A stretch of 24,908 bases of DNA from CBDUQP01 sp965369385. Its GTDB lineage: Bacteria > Planctomycetota > Phycisphaerae > SM23-33. The notes under the pieces are model-generated. The model was not told the origin of the DNA. It searched no databases and was given only the letters and a program-made list of their open reading frames with translations. The DNA is taken from the NCBI GenBank assembly GCA_965369385.1, contig CBDUQP010000041.1, forward strand, positions 1 to 24,908, in the 5' to 3' direction. How positions within the stretch are numbered: position 1 is the stretch's first letter; the number at the start of each line of letters is the position of its first letter. This document shows positions 7,580 to 15,289 of the stretch, piece by piece. A program made the translations under genes and the position numbers.

Positions 7580-7877
7580 CTACATGCGGCGGGCCTACGG
7601 CCGGCGCGCTGTCATATATCTACATATTGACCGCGGCTGTGGATTTGGATGCAGCGAATTTGGTCCAGAATTTTGCAGTCGGCCTGAAACACGCAACAAA
7701 CTTCCAAAAACGTTGCGTGTATTGCGTCTTTTGAACAACGCTCGCGATTTCGCGTTTCGTTGCAATGCTATTTACAATAGACACTTACGTTTACGAGATT
7801 TGCAATAATGCTAAAAGCTCCCCTGTGCAACACCTCTTTTTCATATTTTTTCAAAGGGCCGACGCCTTTATCGAATC

Positions 7878-7927
7878 AACTCTTCATCGCACGGCCTGCC
7901 CAACGCGCGGCAGATGGATGAAGAGTT
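7878..7927. repeat. Long hairpin after the diguanylate cyclase gene
   Basis: AACTCTTCATC (7878-7888) and GATGAAGAGTT (7917-7927) are perfect 11-bp arms. An inner stem, CTGCC/GGCAG (7896-7900, 7909-7913), strengthens the fold. It lies nine bases past the stop of the minus-strand REC-GGDEF gene. No T-run follows on that strand, so it is more likely an mRNA 3'-end stabiliser or a repeat than a classic terminator. Confidence 0.5.
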
Positions 7928-7936
7928 ACGAAGAAC

Positions 7937-8875
7937 TTATGCCATATGGCAAGCTATCTCTTCTTCAGTTGCGACCTCGACACGGTTTCTGCCGGCCTCT
8001 TTTGCGCGGTACATCGCAACGTCGGCAGCCATCAGCAGGTTCGATGAATCCTCTTCGCGTTCGACCACTTTCGATGCCACCCCGACGCTGACGCTAACAT
8101 TGAGCGATCTCTTTTCATCTACCACAATGGGGGTTATGGCAACCGCATCGCGAATCCGCTCGCCAACATAGGCGGCAAAAGTACTGTCACATCTCGGCAG
8201 GACCACTATGAACTCTTCCCCACCATAACGTCCAAAGCTGTCATACGGCCGAACTGCCACGTTAACCCTGCGTACGACTTCCTGCAATACCACATCGCCA
8301 ACTTGGTGGCCACATGTGTCATTAATATTCTTGAACTTGTCAATATCGATCATCACCAACCCGAGACAAGTGTCCTCGCGCATAGCCCTGGCCGTCTCGT
8401 TATGGAGCACATCCATGGTGGCTGCACGGTTCCAGATACCCGTCAATCCGTCATGAGTAGCCTGGATTCGCAATTGCTCGGTCATATCCAGAAGTCTGGA
8501 TTCCAGATCGAGGATTCGCCTGGCAGCGTGGAGACGCACCTCAAGCTCACCCGAGTTAAAGGGCTTGGTAATGTAATCATCGGCCCCGGAGTTCAGACCG
8601 CTGATAACGTCGGATTTACCGCCTTTGGCTGTCAGAAGGATTAAGTATACGTAGTCCTTATCGACCCTGTCGCGAATCCGACTACATACCTCCGGTCCGT
8701 CCATTTCCGGCATCATCCAGTCCAGAATGGCAAGCTTGGGAGCATCTTCACGGCACAAGATTTCCCAAGCCTCGCGACCATCTTCGGCAAGAATGGTCGT
8801 ATATCCCCATTTCTGCAACTTGGCATCAAGTACGCGCCTCGAAACAGGATCATCTTCCGCAATCAGAATTCGCAT
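7937..8875 (-). CDS. Response regulator with diguanylate cyclase output (REC-GGDEF, PleD-like)
   Basis: This is a cytoplasmic signalling protein of 312 residues predicted to make c-di-GMP from two GTP when phosphorylated. The REC domain (1-120) has the acidic pair D8/D9, phospho-acceptor D52 in LAILDWMMPEMDG, T82 and K104. A coiled linker (about 120-140) leads to the GGDEF domain, which starts at THDGLTGIWNR. The active-site loop is GGEEF at 218-222. The RxxD inhibitory site (R209-P-Y-D212) lies at the canonical distance, so both catalysis and product inhibition look intact. ATG 8875 has GGAG seven bases upstream. No histidine kinase is next to it, so the partner kinase is elsewhere. It is upstream of the cobalamin-binding pair on the same strand, but 847 bases separate them, so co-transcription is uncertain. 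Confidence 0.93.
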   Translation of the reverse strand: MRILIAEDDPVSRRVLDAKLQKWGYTTILAEDGREAWEILCREDAPKLAILDWMMPEMDGPEVCSRIRDRVDKDYVYLILLTAKGGKSDVISGLNSGADDYITKPFNSGELEVRLHAARRILDLESRLLDMTEQLRIQATHDGLTGIWNRAATMDVLHNETARAMREDTCLGLVMIDIDKFKNINDTCGHQVGDVVLQEVVRRVNVAVRPYDSFGRYGGEEFIVVLPRCDSTFAAYVGERIRDAVAITPIVVDEKRSLNVSVSVGVASKVVEREEDSSNLLMAADVAMYRAKEAGRNRVEVATEEEIACHMA

Positions 8876-9260
8876 TCATCTTCTCCTGCAGACAATATAG
8901 CAACTGTGTGCACTATCTCCATACACCCGTGCCATTAACTCCACGCCATTGGCACACAAACCATTATCTAATACAGTTTCCCAACAGCCAAAACATCCAT
9001 AGCTTTCAGCGAGATTAATACTGACCGAAAGCCAATACCGACCGCTGATCCAACTGACTGATGCAAAAAGCCATACTCCCGCGCACATGCCTTAATCCCA
9101 GTATCGGCTCTGATGCGGGTAGACTTCACCAAGAAAACCCTTCCTTTCTATCGCGGAGACCAGCATGTCAGGCCGCTGTCAGACTACACTTGAAGCCTAT
9201 TGGCAGGGCTCACAAATGGTTTCTATTGCCCTCGACACGGTTTTGAACTATTTTGGCAGC
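8876..9260. other. Divergent intergenic region between the REC-GGDEF gene and ispF
   Basis: This region is non-coding as far as can be seen. It holds a probable minus-strand promoter for the REC-GGDEF gene at 8963-8991. An in-frame ATG at 9165 could extend ispF by 32 residues, but that extension does not resemble IspF. No clear plus-strand promoter was picked out. Confidence 0.45.
8963..8991 (-). promoter_or_regulatory. Sigma70-type promoter for the REC-GGDEF gene
   Basis: On the minus strand TTGGCT (8991-8986) and GATAAT (8968-8963) are separated by 17 bases, matching the -35 and -10 consensus at 4/6 and 5/6 positions. This leaves a leader of about 80 bases before the ATG at 8875. Confidence 0.45.
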
Positions 9261-9740
9261 ATGTACAGGACAGGATTCGGATACGATTCGCACCGCTTCG
9301 CGCCCGATCGCAAGCTCATTCTGGGCGGCGTGGAGATTCCCTCCGCCCTTGGGCTCGCCGGGCACAGCGACGCCGATGCAGTGCTGCATGCCATTACCGA
9401 TGCCATACTTGGAGCAATCGGGCAATCCGACATCGGACAGCACTTCCCCGATACCGACCCCGCATGGAAAAACGCCGACAGCACGCTGTTCCTTTCCAAG
9501 GCCCTTCAACTGGCCAGTGATAAGGGATTTGCCATCGTCAACTGCGATGTTACAATACTCGCCGAAACGCCCAAGCTGGGGACGCACAAGGAGGCCATCA
9601 AGCTCCGCATCGCCGATCTTCTGGGCAAATGTAGCGACGACGTCGCCGTAAAGGCCAAGACCAACGAAACAATGGGCTTCGTCGGGCGAGGTGAGGGCAT
9701 TGCCGTAATGGCTTCGGTCCTCCTTGCGAAAACCGACTGA
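9261..9740 (+). CDS. ispF: 2-C-methyl-D-erythritol 2,4-cyclodiphosphate synthase
   Basis: This enzyme of the MEP isoprenoid pathway converts CDP-methylerythritol 2-phosphate to the cyclic diphosphate, releasing CMP. The 159-residue product starts MYRTGFGYDSHRF, with metal ligands Asp9, His11 and His43 (in GHSDADAVLHAI). Later family motifs are DIGQHFPDTD, ILAETPKLGTHK and KTNETMGFVGRGEGI. The length matches the family (about 160). The start at 9261 is chosen because the conserved G-x-G-Y-D-x-H-R-F follows directly; the ATG at 9165 would add 32 unrelated residues. The ribosome site is weak. It is usually a trimer with shared active sites. cysS starts about 65 bases downstream on the same strand, so the two are probably co-transcribed. 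Confidence 0.96.
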   Translation: MYRTGFGYDSHRFAPDRKLILGGVEIPSALGLAGHSDADAVLHAITDAILGAIGQSDIGQHFPDTDPAWKNADSTLFLSKALQLASDKGFAIVNCDVTILAETPKLGTHKEAIKLRIADLLGKCSDDVAVKAKTNETMGFVGRGEGIAVMASVLLAKTD

Positions 9741-9806
9741 CGCCCAATCGCCCACTGACCGGTAAATCTTTACTCCTCGCCACTCGTGGCGACAGATGGA
9801 ATGGCA

Positions 9807-11219
9807 ATGGAAATCAAACTTTACAACACGCTCACCCGTAGCAAAGACACGTTTATACCCCTGCAGGCCGGCAAGGTCGGAATGTACACCTGCGGGCCCA
9901 CGGTTTACAACTATGCCCACATCGGAAACCTTCGCACTTATGTGTTCGAGGATATCCTCAGGCGGGCTCTTATCAGTTTCGGTTTCGACGTGCATCACGT
10001 GATGAACGTAACCGATGTCGGGCACCTGGTATCGGACGGCGACGATGGCGAAGACAAGATGGCACTGGGGGCCTCGCGAGAAGGCAAAACTGTCTGGGAG
10101 ATTGCCGGCTTCTACTGGCAGGCGTTCCGCAACGATCTGAAACGCCTGAATATCATCGAACCGGACGTCTGGTGCAAAGCTACCGACCACATCGGCGAGC
10201 AGATTGATCTGGTCAAGAAGCTCGAAGAAAAGGGATTCACCTATATCACCAAAGACGGCGTCTATTTTGATACCGCTAAGTTCCCCGCTTATGGCGACAT
10301 GGCGCGAATTGATATTGAAGGCCTGCGGGCCGGGGCCCGTGTGGAGATGGCGGCCGACAAACGCAACTACACCGACTTCGCACTGTGGAAATTCTCACCG
10401 ACCGACCAGAAGCGAAAGATGGAATGGGATAGTCCATGGGGCGTGGGGTTCCCCGGGTGGCATGTGGAATGCTCGGCCATGGCGATGAAGTATCTGGGTG
10501 AGAAGCTGGACATTCACTGCGGTGGGATTGACCATATTCCGGTTCACCACACCAACGAGATAGCCCAAACCGAGTGCGCACTTGGGCATAAGTGGGTAAA
10601 TTGGTGGATACATGGCGAATTCCTCACCTTCCCAAAGGGTGATGATGGCGAAGAAGCCAAAATGTCCAAATCAAGCGGCGACTTCCTCACGCTCGACCGC
10701 CTGATCGAAAACGGCGTAGATCCACTGGCGTATCGCTACTTCCTTCTCGGGGCACACTATCGCCAGCAACTTGCTATCACCAACGACGGGCTCGAAGGCG
10801 CATCCAACGCAATAGACCGGCTCAACAAAGCCGTCTGCCAGTTGCGCGAGGATGGCCAAGACGGCGCCCAGCCCATCGATACACACATGCAGGCCTTCCG
10901 CCAAGCAGTGGCCGACGACCTGAACATGCCCCGAGCACTGGCGGCAATGTGGGGAGTCGTCAAAGATGATTCCGCATCCGCCGGCCAAAAGTACGCCACA
11001 CTGCTGGAGATGGACGCGGTTCTGGGCTTGGGAATTGCAGAAATACAGGCCGAAGAGCTGGCGATATCAGAAGATGATATCGAAAACTTGCTCATCGAAC
11101 GCCGGCAGGCACGCGAAGATAAAGACTACGCAGAGTCCGACAGGATTCGTGACCACCTGGCCGCCATGGGCATCGAAATAATGGACTCCGCCGAAGGCAC
11201 CACCTGGCGACGAAGCTAA
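9807..11219 (+). CDS. cysS: Cysteinyl-tRNA synthetase
   Basis: This class I aminoacyl-tRNA synthetase charges tRNA(Cys) with cysteine using ATP. With the start at 9807 the product is 470 residues, the typical size. The HIGH-type motif is H38-I-G-N41 and the KMSKS motif is at 285-289. The zinc ligands that select cysteine correspond to Cys29, Cys222, His247 and Glu251. The catalytic Rossmann fold is followed by a helical anticodon-binding region and a C-terminal DALR-like end (ERRQAREDKDYAESDRIRDHLAAMGI). Starts at GTG 9786, ATG 9801 and ATG 9807 are all in frame; 9807 has GGA six bases upstream and gives the usual MEIKLYNTLTR. All essential motifs are present. It lies between ispF and ruvC in the same direction. 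Confidence 0.97.
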   Translation: MEIKLYNTLTRSKDTFIPLQAGKVGMYTCGPTVYNYAHIGNLRTYVFEDILRRALISFGFDVHHVMNVTDVGHLVSDGDDGEDKMALGASREGKTVWEIAGFYWQAFRNDLKRLNIIEPDVWCKATDHIGEQIDLVKKLEEKGFTYITKDGVYFDTAKFPAYGDMARIDIEGLRAGARVEMAADKRNYTDFALWKFSPTDQKRKMEWDSPWGVGFPGWHVECSAMAMKYLGEKLDIHCGGIDHIPVHHTNEIAQTECALGHKWVNWWIHGEFLTFPKGDDGEEAKMSKSSGDFLTLDRLIENGVDPLAYRYFLLGAHYRQQLAITNDGLEGASNAIDRLNKAVCQLREDGQDGAQPIDTHMQAFRQAVADDLNMPRALAAMWGVVKDDSASAGQKYATLLEMDAVLGLGIAEIQAEELAISEDDIENLLIERRQAREDKDYAESDRIRDHLAAMGIEIMDSAEGTTWRRS

Positions 11220-11264
11220 GCGAGTTGGGACCGCCGCGGAAACGCGACTACACAAATAGCAGAA

Positions 11265-11765
11265 ATGGCAGAAAACTCCACATTCAGGGTGCTGGGAATT
11301 GATCCGGGATTGAACATCACCGGTTACGGCCTTGTAGACATACAGGGACACGATCATAGCATCGTTGAAGCGGGCACAATTCGCACGGACGCCAAAGCTG
11401 AAATGCCCGTGCGCCTAAGCCAGATATATGCCGATCTGACGGAAATACTGGCCGAGTTTAAGCCGGACCTCATCGGCGTCGAACAACTCTACGCACACTA
11501 CAACCACCCGCGAACGTCAATCCTTATGGGACACGCACGTGGTGTGATACTTCTGGCCGGCCAGCAGGCGGGAGTGAAGGTCTGCAATCTCGCAGCCACT
11601 CAGGTGAAGAAGAGCCTCACCGGAAATGGGCACGCCACCAAGCAGCAGATGCAGCTCGCCATCCAAAGCATGTTCCGCCTGGATGAGCCCCCATCGCCAC
11701 CAGACGTTGCCGACGCACTGGCAATCGCCCTGTGCGCCAGCAAGCATGCCTTATCTACTATATGA
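11265..11765 (+). CDS. ruvC: Holliday junction endonuclease RuvC
   Basis: RuvC cuts four-way recombination junctions symmetrically, working with the RuvAB branch-migration motor. The 166-residue product has the RNase H-like fold with all four catalytic acidic residues at the expected spacing: Asp13 (LGIDPGLN), Glu73 (GVEQLY), Asp147 and Asp150 (PPDVADALAIA). The length is slightly below that of E. coli (173). ATG 11265 has no strong Shine-Dalgarno sequence. It starts 45 bases after cysS. Unlike the usual ruvC-ruvA-ruvB run, it is separated from ruvA here by a minus-strand oxidoreductase gene. Confidence 0.96.
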   Translation: MAENSTFRVLGIDPGLNITGYGLVDIQGHDHSIVEAGTIRTDAKAEMPVRLSQIYADLTEILAEFKPDLIGVEQLYAHYNHPRTSILMGHARGVILLAGQQAGVKVCNLAATQVKKSLTGNGHATKQQMQLAIQSMFRLDEPPSPPDVADALAIALCASKHALSTI

Positions 11766-11804
11766 CCAGGCGATGCGATCTCGCCCGGCCGACCACTTGT
11801 TTAA

Positions 11805-12815
11805 TCACACATGCGTTCCGAAGCCCATTCCCCGCAAGTCGGCCAGCTTGTTGGCGGCCTCTGCTTCGTAGAGCTTCCAGATAACCTGCAAGCCTTCCAA
11901 GCTGCTTACGGGATCGGTCAGCGGTTTTTCACCAGACTCGATGCAATCCAGGAAGTGGACCATCTCGTTTTCGGTGTGCTTTCCGGCCTCCATCTCAAGG
12001 AGCACTTCTTCCTTGTCATCGCGATGATAGATCAGCTTGCCCTGAGAAATCGCGGCTTCGAGCATGCCCTCGGTGCAGTGAGCATGATACGATCCCTTCA
12101 GCCTGCTGCCCCGGGCGCCCCATGTTCCAAAGTGATACCCCATAGCGCCACTCTCGAATTCGATGGTCACATTGCTGGTACCTTCCTTCTCCATCCAGGG
12201 TGTGCCAAGGTTCGTTCCGTGATGCGATCCGCGAACCGGTCTACCTAGAAAGTCCAGCATCATATCCACATAATGGCAACCGTGGCTGAAGAACTGCCCG
12301 CCGCCCAGTTTCTCCGCACTCGCAACCCAATGCGGCGGATGAAACTCTGTGTGCTGCTCGGTAAAGATCGACACCTGGAAAACGTCACCGTATGTCTTGT
12401 TATCGATCAATTCCTTCATCTTCAGCACGATAGGATGGAACCGCATGCAGTATGCGATCATCAGAGTCTTATCGCTCTTGGCGTCGGCCGCGATAAGGTC
12501 CAGGCATTCCTGCTCGGTATTGGCCATTGGCTTTTCAAGCAGAACATGCTTATCAGCCGCCAGGCAATCCATCGCGATCGAATGATGCAACTGATGCGGT
12601 AACGCCAGCAGCAGCGCATCGGCATCGTCCAGAACTTCGCGATAATCAGTCGACACCTTCGCTCCGGGAATGAGATCCGCCACGGCCTCGGCTTTTTCGA
12701 TATCCACATCCACAGCGGCAACAAGATCCATCCGATCCTTGACGCACTCAAAACGAGCCACATGCGACTTGGCAATACCGCCACAACCAACCAGCGCCAA
12801 CTTAATTTTACTCAT
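11805..12815 (-). CDS. Gfo/Idh/MocA family oxidoreductase
   Basis: This is an NAD(P)-dependent dehydrogenase of the sugar/inositol oxidoreductase superfamily, about 336 residues. The N-terminal Rossmann fold begins MSKIKLALVGCGGIAKSHVARF, with the dinucleotide loop G-C-G-G-I-A. The family motif E-K-P (LLEKPMANT) supplies the conserved Lys. The C-terminal domain contains GGGQFFSHGCHYVDMM, where the His of the usual D-x-G-x-H motif is retained while the first Asp appears replaced by Ser/His. The substrate cannot be told from the sequence; a sugar, inositol or aminosugar derivative is likely. ATG 12815 follows GGAG with a five-base gap and GTG 12818 is an adjacent alternative. It is convergent with ruvC and divergent from ruvA, so it looks like an insertion into the ruv region. 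Confidence 0.9.
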   Translation of the reverse strand: MSKIKLALVGCGGIAKSHVARFECVKDRMDLVAAVDVDIEKAEAVADLIPGAKVSTDYREVLDDADALLLALPHQLHHSIAMDCLAADKHVLLEKPMANTEQECLDLIAADAKSDKTLMIAYCMRFHPIVLKMKELIDNKTYGDVFQVSIFTEQHTEFHPPHWVASAEKLGGGQFFSHGCHYVDMMLDFLGRPVRGSHHGTNLGTPWMEKEGTSNVTIEFESGAMGYHFGTWGARGSRLKGSYHAHCTEGMLEAAISQGKLIYHRDDKEEVLLEMEAGKHTENEMVHFLDCIESGEKPLTDPVSSLEGLQVIWKLYEAEAANKLADLRGMGFGTHV

Positions 12816-13010
12816 CACTTCTCCTGCCCTTATTCACACAGTAAACTCTGCCACATCAAGCAGCCTTAACTCGATACCATATTAGCATTCTCCGCTCTTA
12901 CCACGAATGGACCAAACAAACAATAACATGCACAAAACATGCGCAAGTGCGTATCTTCAATCAACAACACCCCCACAATACCCGGCAATCTGCATTTTTG
13001 CATATCCCCA

Positions 13011-13038
13011 TTGCAATGAATTTGTGTTTTGTTAGGAT
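13011..13038 (+). promoter_or_regulatory. Possible promoter for ruvAB
   Basis: TTGCAA (13011-13016) and TAGGAT (13033-13038) are spaced 16 bases apart, about 29 bases before the ruvA start. Because ruvC is cut off from ruvA by an opposite-strand gene, ruvAB needs its own promoter. The matches are moderate, and no LexA box was recognised. Confidence 0.35.
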
Positions 13039-13066
13039 ATAGGCATATCTGACAAGGATGACAGAA

Positions 13067-13696
13067 ATGATCGCCAGGATTGCAGGAAGACTCGAAGAAC
13101 TCAGCTCCACTGCCGCAATCATCGATACCGGCCAAGGGCTCTGGTACGAAGTGCTCATCCCTTCGTGCGATATCGGCAAGCTCTCGCAGCGAACCGGACA
13201 CGAAATCATTCTCCACACGATTCATCACATCGAGGGTGACCCCAGCCACGGCCAGTTGGTGCCCCGCCTCATCGGCTTCCTGACTGAAACCGACAGGAAC
13301 TTCTTCAAGGTGTTCACTACCGTCAAGGGAATCGGCGTTCGCAAGGCATTGCGTGCCCTGGTCAGGCCGATGGACGAGATCGCGTCGGCCATCCAGCAGA
13401 AAGACGCCAAAACCCTCGTCGCGCTGCCCGAAATCGGAAAGCGCACGGCCGAGACCATCATCGCCCAATTGCACGGCAAGATAGACGAATTCGCCGCCAG
13501 CCCCAGCTCAAATATGCCCGAAGCGGCGGCAATCTCCGATGCAGGCGAAGAAGCCATCGCCGTGCTCATGCAGCTCGGCGAACAACGGGCCGACGCCGCT
13601 ACGCTTGTGGAGCGTGTGCTGGCCGTCGAACCGGATATAGAAACGCCGGAAGAAATCATTCAACATGCCTACAAGCTGAAAGCGGGCGGTCTGTGA
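13067..13696 (+). CDS. ruvA: Holliday junction branch-migration protein RuvA
   Basis: RuvA binds the four-way junction as a tetramer and loads the RuvB motors. The product is 209 residues. Domain I starts MIARIAGRLEEL. Domain II has two helix-hairpin-helix motifs, TTVKGIGVRKALRAL and LPEIGKRTAETIIAQL. After a flexible linker around residues 145-155, domain III (SDAGEEAIAVLMQLG onward) contacts RuvB. ATG 13067 is preferred over ATG 13058, because AAGGA lies eight bases before it whereas 13058 has no spacing to that site; it also gives the usual MI start. ruvB follows after about 54 bases on the same strand. Confidence 0.95.
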   Translation: MIARIAGRLEELSSTAAIIDTGQGLWYEVLIPSCDIGKLSQRTGHEIILHTIHHIEGDPSHGQLVPRLIGFLTETDRNFFKVFTTVKGIGVRKALRALVRPMDEIASAIQQKDAKTLVALPEIGKRTAETIIAQLHGKIDEFAASPSSNMPEAAAISDAGEEAIAVLMQLGEQRADAATLVERVLAVEPDIETPEEIIQHAYKLKAGGL

Positions 13697-13750
13697 GTTG
13701 CATGCCCGCATGGCGTGGGCGCAATATCGGCAATGTGAAAGGTTACGCAG

Positions 13751-14794
13751 TTGGCTAGAGAGAAAATAATCTCACAAGAAGCACTCGGCCCGGACGACGA
13801 GAACCTCAACGTAGCCCTGCGCCCGCAGTCTCTGGACGCCTGCATCGGCATGAGCGACCTCCTCGAAAAGCTCAGCATATCCATCCAGGCGTCGCTGCAA
13901 CGCGAAGAACCCATGGAGCACGTACTGCTGCACGGGCCGCCCGGGCTGGGCAAGACCACTCTCGCCTACGTAATCGCAAACGAGATGGGCAGCACAATCA
14001 AGGTCACCTCCGGACCGTCACTCACACGGGCAACCGACCTCATCGGCATCCTCACCAGCCTCGAACATGGCGACGTGCTGTTCATTGACGAGATTCACCG
14101 CCTGAGCGCCACCGTGGAAGAATACATCTATCCCGCCATGGAAGACTACAAAGTGGACTTCATAGTGGACTCCGGAATGCACAGCCGCACGATTAACCTG
14201 CCACTCAAACCATTCACGCTGATCGGGGCCACCACGCGTAGCGGCATGCTGAGCCCTCCGCTGCGGACGAGATTCGGCATCAGCCATCACATGGATTTCT
14301 GGTCCATCGAAGATCTCCATAAGCGGGGCAAAATGTCGGCCGACATGCTGGGCATGGAGTATGACGAGCAGGCACTGAAGATGCTCGCCACCCGCGCCAG
14401 GGGAACGCCGCGAATTGCCAATCGCCTGCTGAGACGATGTCGCGATTACGCGCAGGTGAGGGGCGACGGGCGTCTGACGGAACAATGTGTATCGGACGCG
14501 TTGAAGCTGGAAGGCATAGACATTCTCGGCCTGGATGAACTGGACCGCCGCTTCCTCAAGACCATCATGGGCGTCTACAAGGGCGGCCCGGTGGGCATAG
14601 AAGCAGTCGCCGCCACTCTCGGCGAAGAGACCGATACGCTGGTAGACGTGGTGGAACCCTATTTGCTGCAGACCGGCATGCTGGCCAGGACCAGCCGCGG
14701 CAGAACAGTCACATCCAAAGCCTGCGAGCATATGGGCGTCAAATACATAGAGCCCGAACAGACCGAATCCAACCTGTTCGACACCGACGAATAA
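13751..14794 (+). CDS. ruvB: Holliday junction branch-migration ATPase RuvB
   Basis: This is the AAA+ hexameric motor that drives Holliday junction branch migration with RuvA. The 347-residue product has Walker A at 62-70 (GPPGLGKTT), Walker B with D113-E114 (VLFIDEIHRL), sensor 1 (LIGATTRSGMLSPPL) and the Arg finger region after it (RTRFGI). The C-terminal winged helix is GPVGIEAVAATLGEE...EPYLLQTGMLAR. The start is TTG at 13751, with AAAGG eight bases upstream and no better ATG nearby. The N-terminus before LRPQSLDACIG is normal in length. The motif LRPxxLxxyIGQ appears as IGM here, a small deviation. It is the last gene of this plus-strand group, with a dispersed repeat downstream. Confidence 0.96.
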   Translation: MAREKIISQEALGPDDENLNVALRPQSLDACIGMSDLLEKLSISIQASLQREEPMEHVLLHGPPGLGKTTLAYVIANEMGSTIKVTSGPSLTRATDLIGILTSLEHGDVLFIDEIHRLSATVEEYIYPAMEDYKVDFIVDSGMHSRTINLPLKPFTLIGATTRSGMLSPPLRTRFGISHHMDFWSIEDLHKRGKMSADMLGMEYDEQALKMLATRARGTPRIANRLLRRCRDYAQVRGDGRLTEQCVSDALKLEGIDILGLDELDRRFLKTIMGVYKGGPVGIEAVAATLGEETDTLVDVVEPYLLQTGMLARTSRGRTVTSKACEHMGVKYIEPEQTESNLFDTDE

Positions 14795-14827
14795 CACAGC
14801 GCGTAGAGCCCGCCATGCCGCATGCCA

Positions 14828-14883
14828 GCGGGGACATGTCCGGCTGCGGTAGCAGTCGGCCGTGTCCCCTTGTGCGATCAAAG
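14828..14883 (-). repeat. 56-bp dispersed repeat, copy 2
   Basis: This is the reverse-orientation partner of 5063-5118, with five differences in 56 bases. It also lies between convergent genes (ruvB and the DUF6485-type gene). The flanking sequence toward 14925 shows weaker similarity to 5025-5062, so the mobile unit may be about 95 bases. Inner arms GGGGACA/TGTCCCC make an imperfect hairpin. Confidence 0.75.
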
Positions 14884-14966
14884 GCGCCGTGACGCGAGTC
14901 CGTCCGTATCGCGAATGTACCAATCGCCCTGCCCGAATCACATGCCGCCATTTCCAGCCGCCGCGT

Positions 14967-15164
14967 TTACAGTTCCCAGGCTTCGGCGAACTTGGCGAAG
15001 CTGCGGTCGTAGGTCTTCTCGGCTTCGGGCGGGAAGCAGCAGGCCGGCAGTTGTTTGCTCTTCAGGTGATGAGCCAGGCACTCGCAGCACACGGCGTGTC
15101 TTTCGCATCCACTATACGTGCAGGTGCATCTCTCTTCATTCTTCTTGGTATTCGGGCAATTCAC
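14967..15164 (-). CDS. Small Cys-rich protein, DUF6485-like
   Basis: This is a 65-residue protein with nine cysteines (3, 13, 15, 20, 26, 27, 29, 42, 43) arranged as CTCTYSGCERHAVCCECL and LPACCFPPEAEKTYDRS. From memory this matches the DUF6485 family, short Cys-rich proteins of anaerobes and planctomycetes that probably bind a metal; no biochemical role is established to my knowledge. The start is GTG 15164, with AAAGGA about eight bases upstream, a convincing ribosome site. It is downstream of the membrane protein gene on the same strand, separated by a palindromic repeat. Tyr-Asp-Arg-Ser near the C-terminus is a family feature. It is too short and conserved in pattern to be a chance frame. 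Confidence 0.82.
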   Translation of the reverse strand: MNCPNTKKNEERCTCTYSGCERHAVCCECLAHHLKSKQLPACCFPPEAEKTYDRSFAKFAEAWEL

Positions 15165-15231
15165 TCTTTATTCCTTTCGCGTCTCATCGGACGCATTCTG
15201 TTGGCTCAATAGCATACCATCTTTGCCCCCT

Positions 15232-15289
15232 GTCAAAACTAGGGACGGTGCCCTATTTAATGAAATAGGGCACCGTCCCTAGTTTTGAC
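15232..15289. repeat. Palindromic element with 27-bp perfect arms (GGGACGGTGCC family)
   Basis: The arms 15232-15258 and 15263-15289 are perfect inverted copies around an AATG loop. The core, TAGGGACGGTGCCCTATTT, is shared in large part with 6172-6221. The minus-strand membrane protein gene ends inside this element, taking its last ten codons and its stop from it. It resembles a REP/MITE insertion. Confidence 0.88.

Larger units (their letters stand above)
7090..7936. other. 847-base region without a supported gene
   Basis: No convincing coding region, tRNA or recognised riboswitch was found. It holds the leader of the 6307-7089 gene at its left end, a GC-rich double-hairpin repeat at 7533-7579 and a long hairpin at 7878-7927. 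The short open frames here lack ribosome sites and family motifs. The stretch around 7630-7870 is relatively AT-rich and could hold a decayed gene or regulatory RNA, but nothing specific supports either. Confidence 0.5.

Noticed and set aside
7421..8091. Overlapping plus-strand open frames at 7421-7630, 7584-7808 and 7765-8091
   Set aside because: They lack ribosome sites and family motifs, run through the GC-rich repeat, and the last overlaps the end of the REC-GGDEF gene on the other strand.
9210..10190. Long minus-strand open frame across ispF and cysS
   Set aside because: It is antisense to two clear housekeeping genes with complete motifs and has no recognisable domain.
14018..14941. 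307-codon minus-strand open frame opposite ruvB
   Set aside because: It is a shadow of the ruvB gene, whose Walker motifs are intact.
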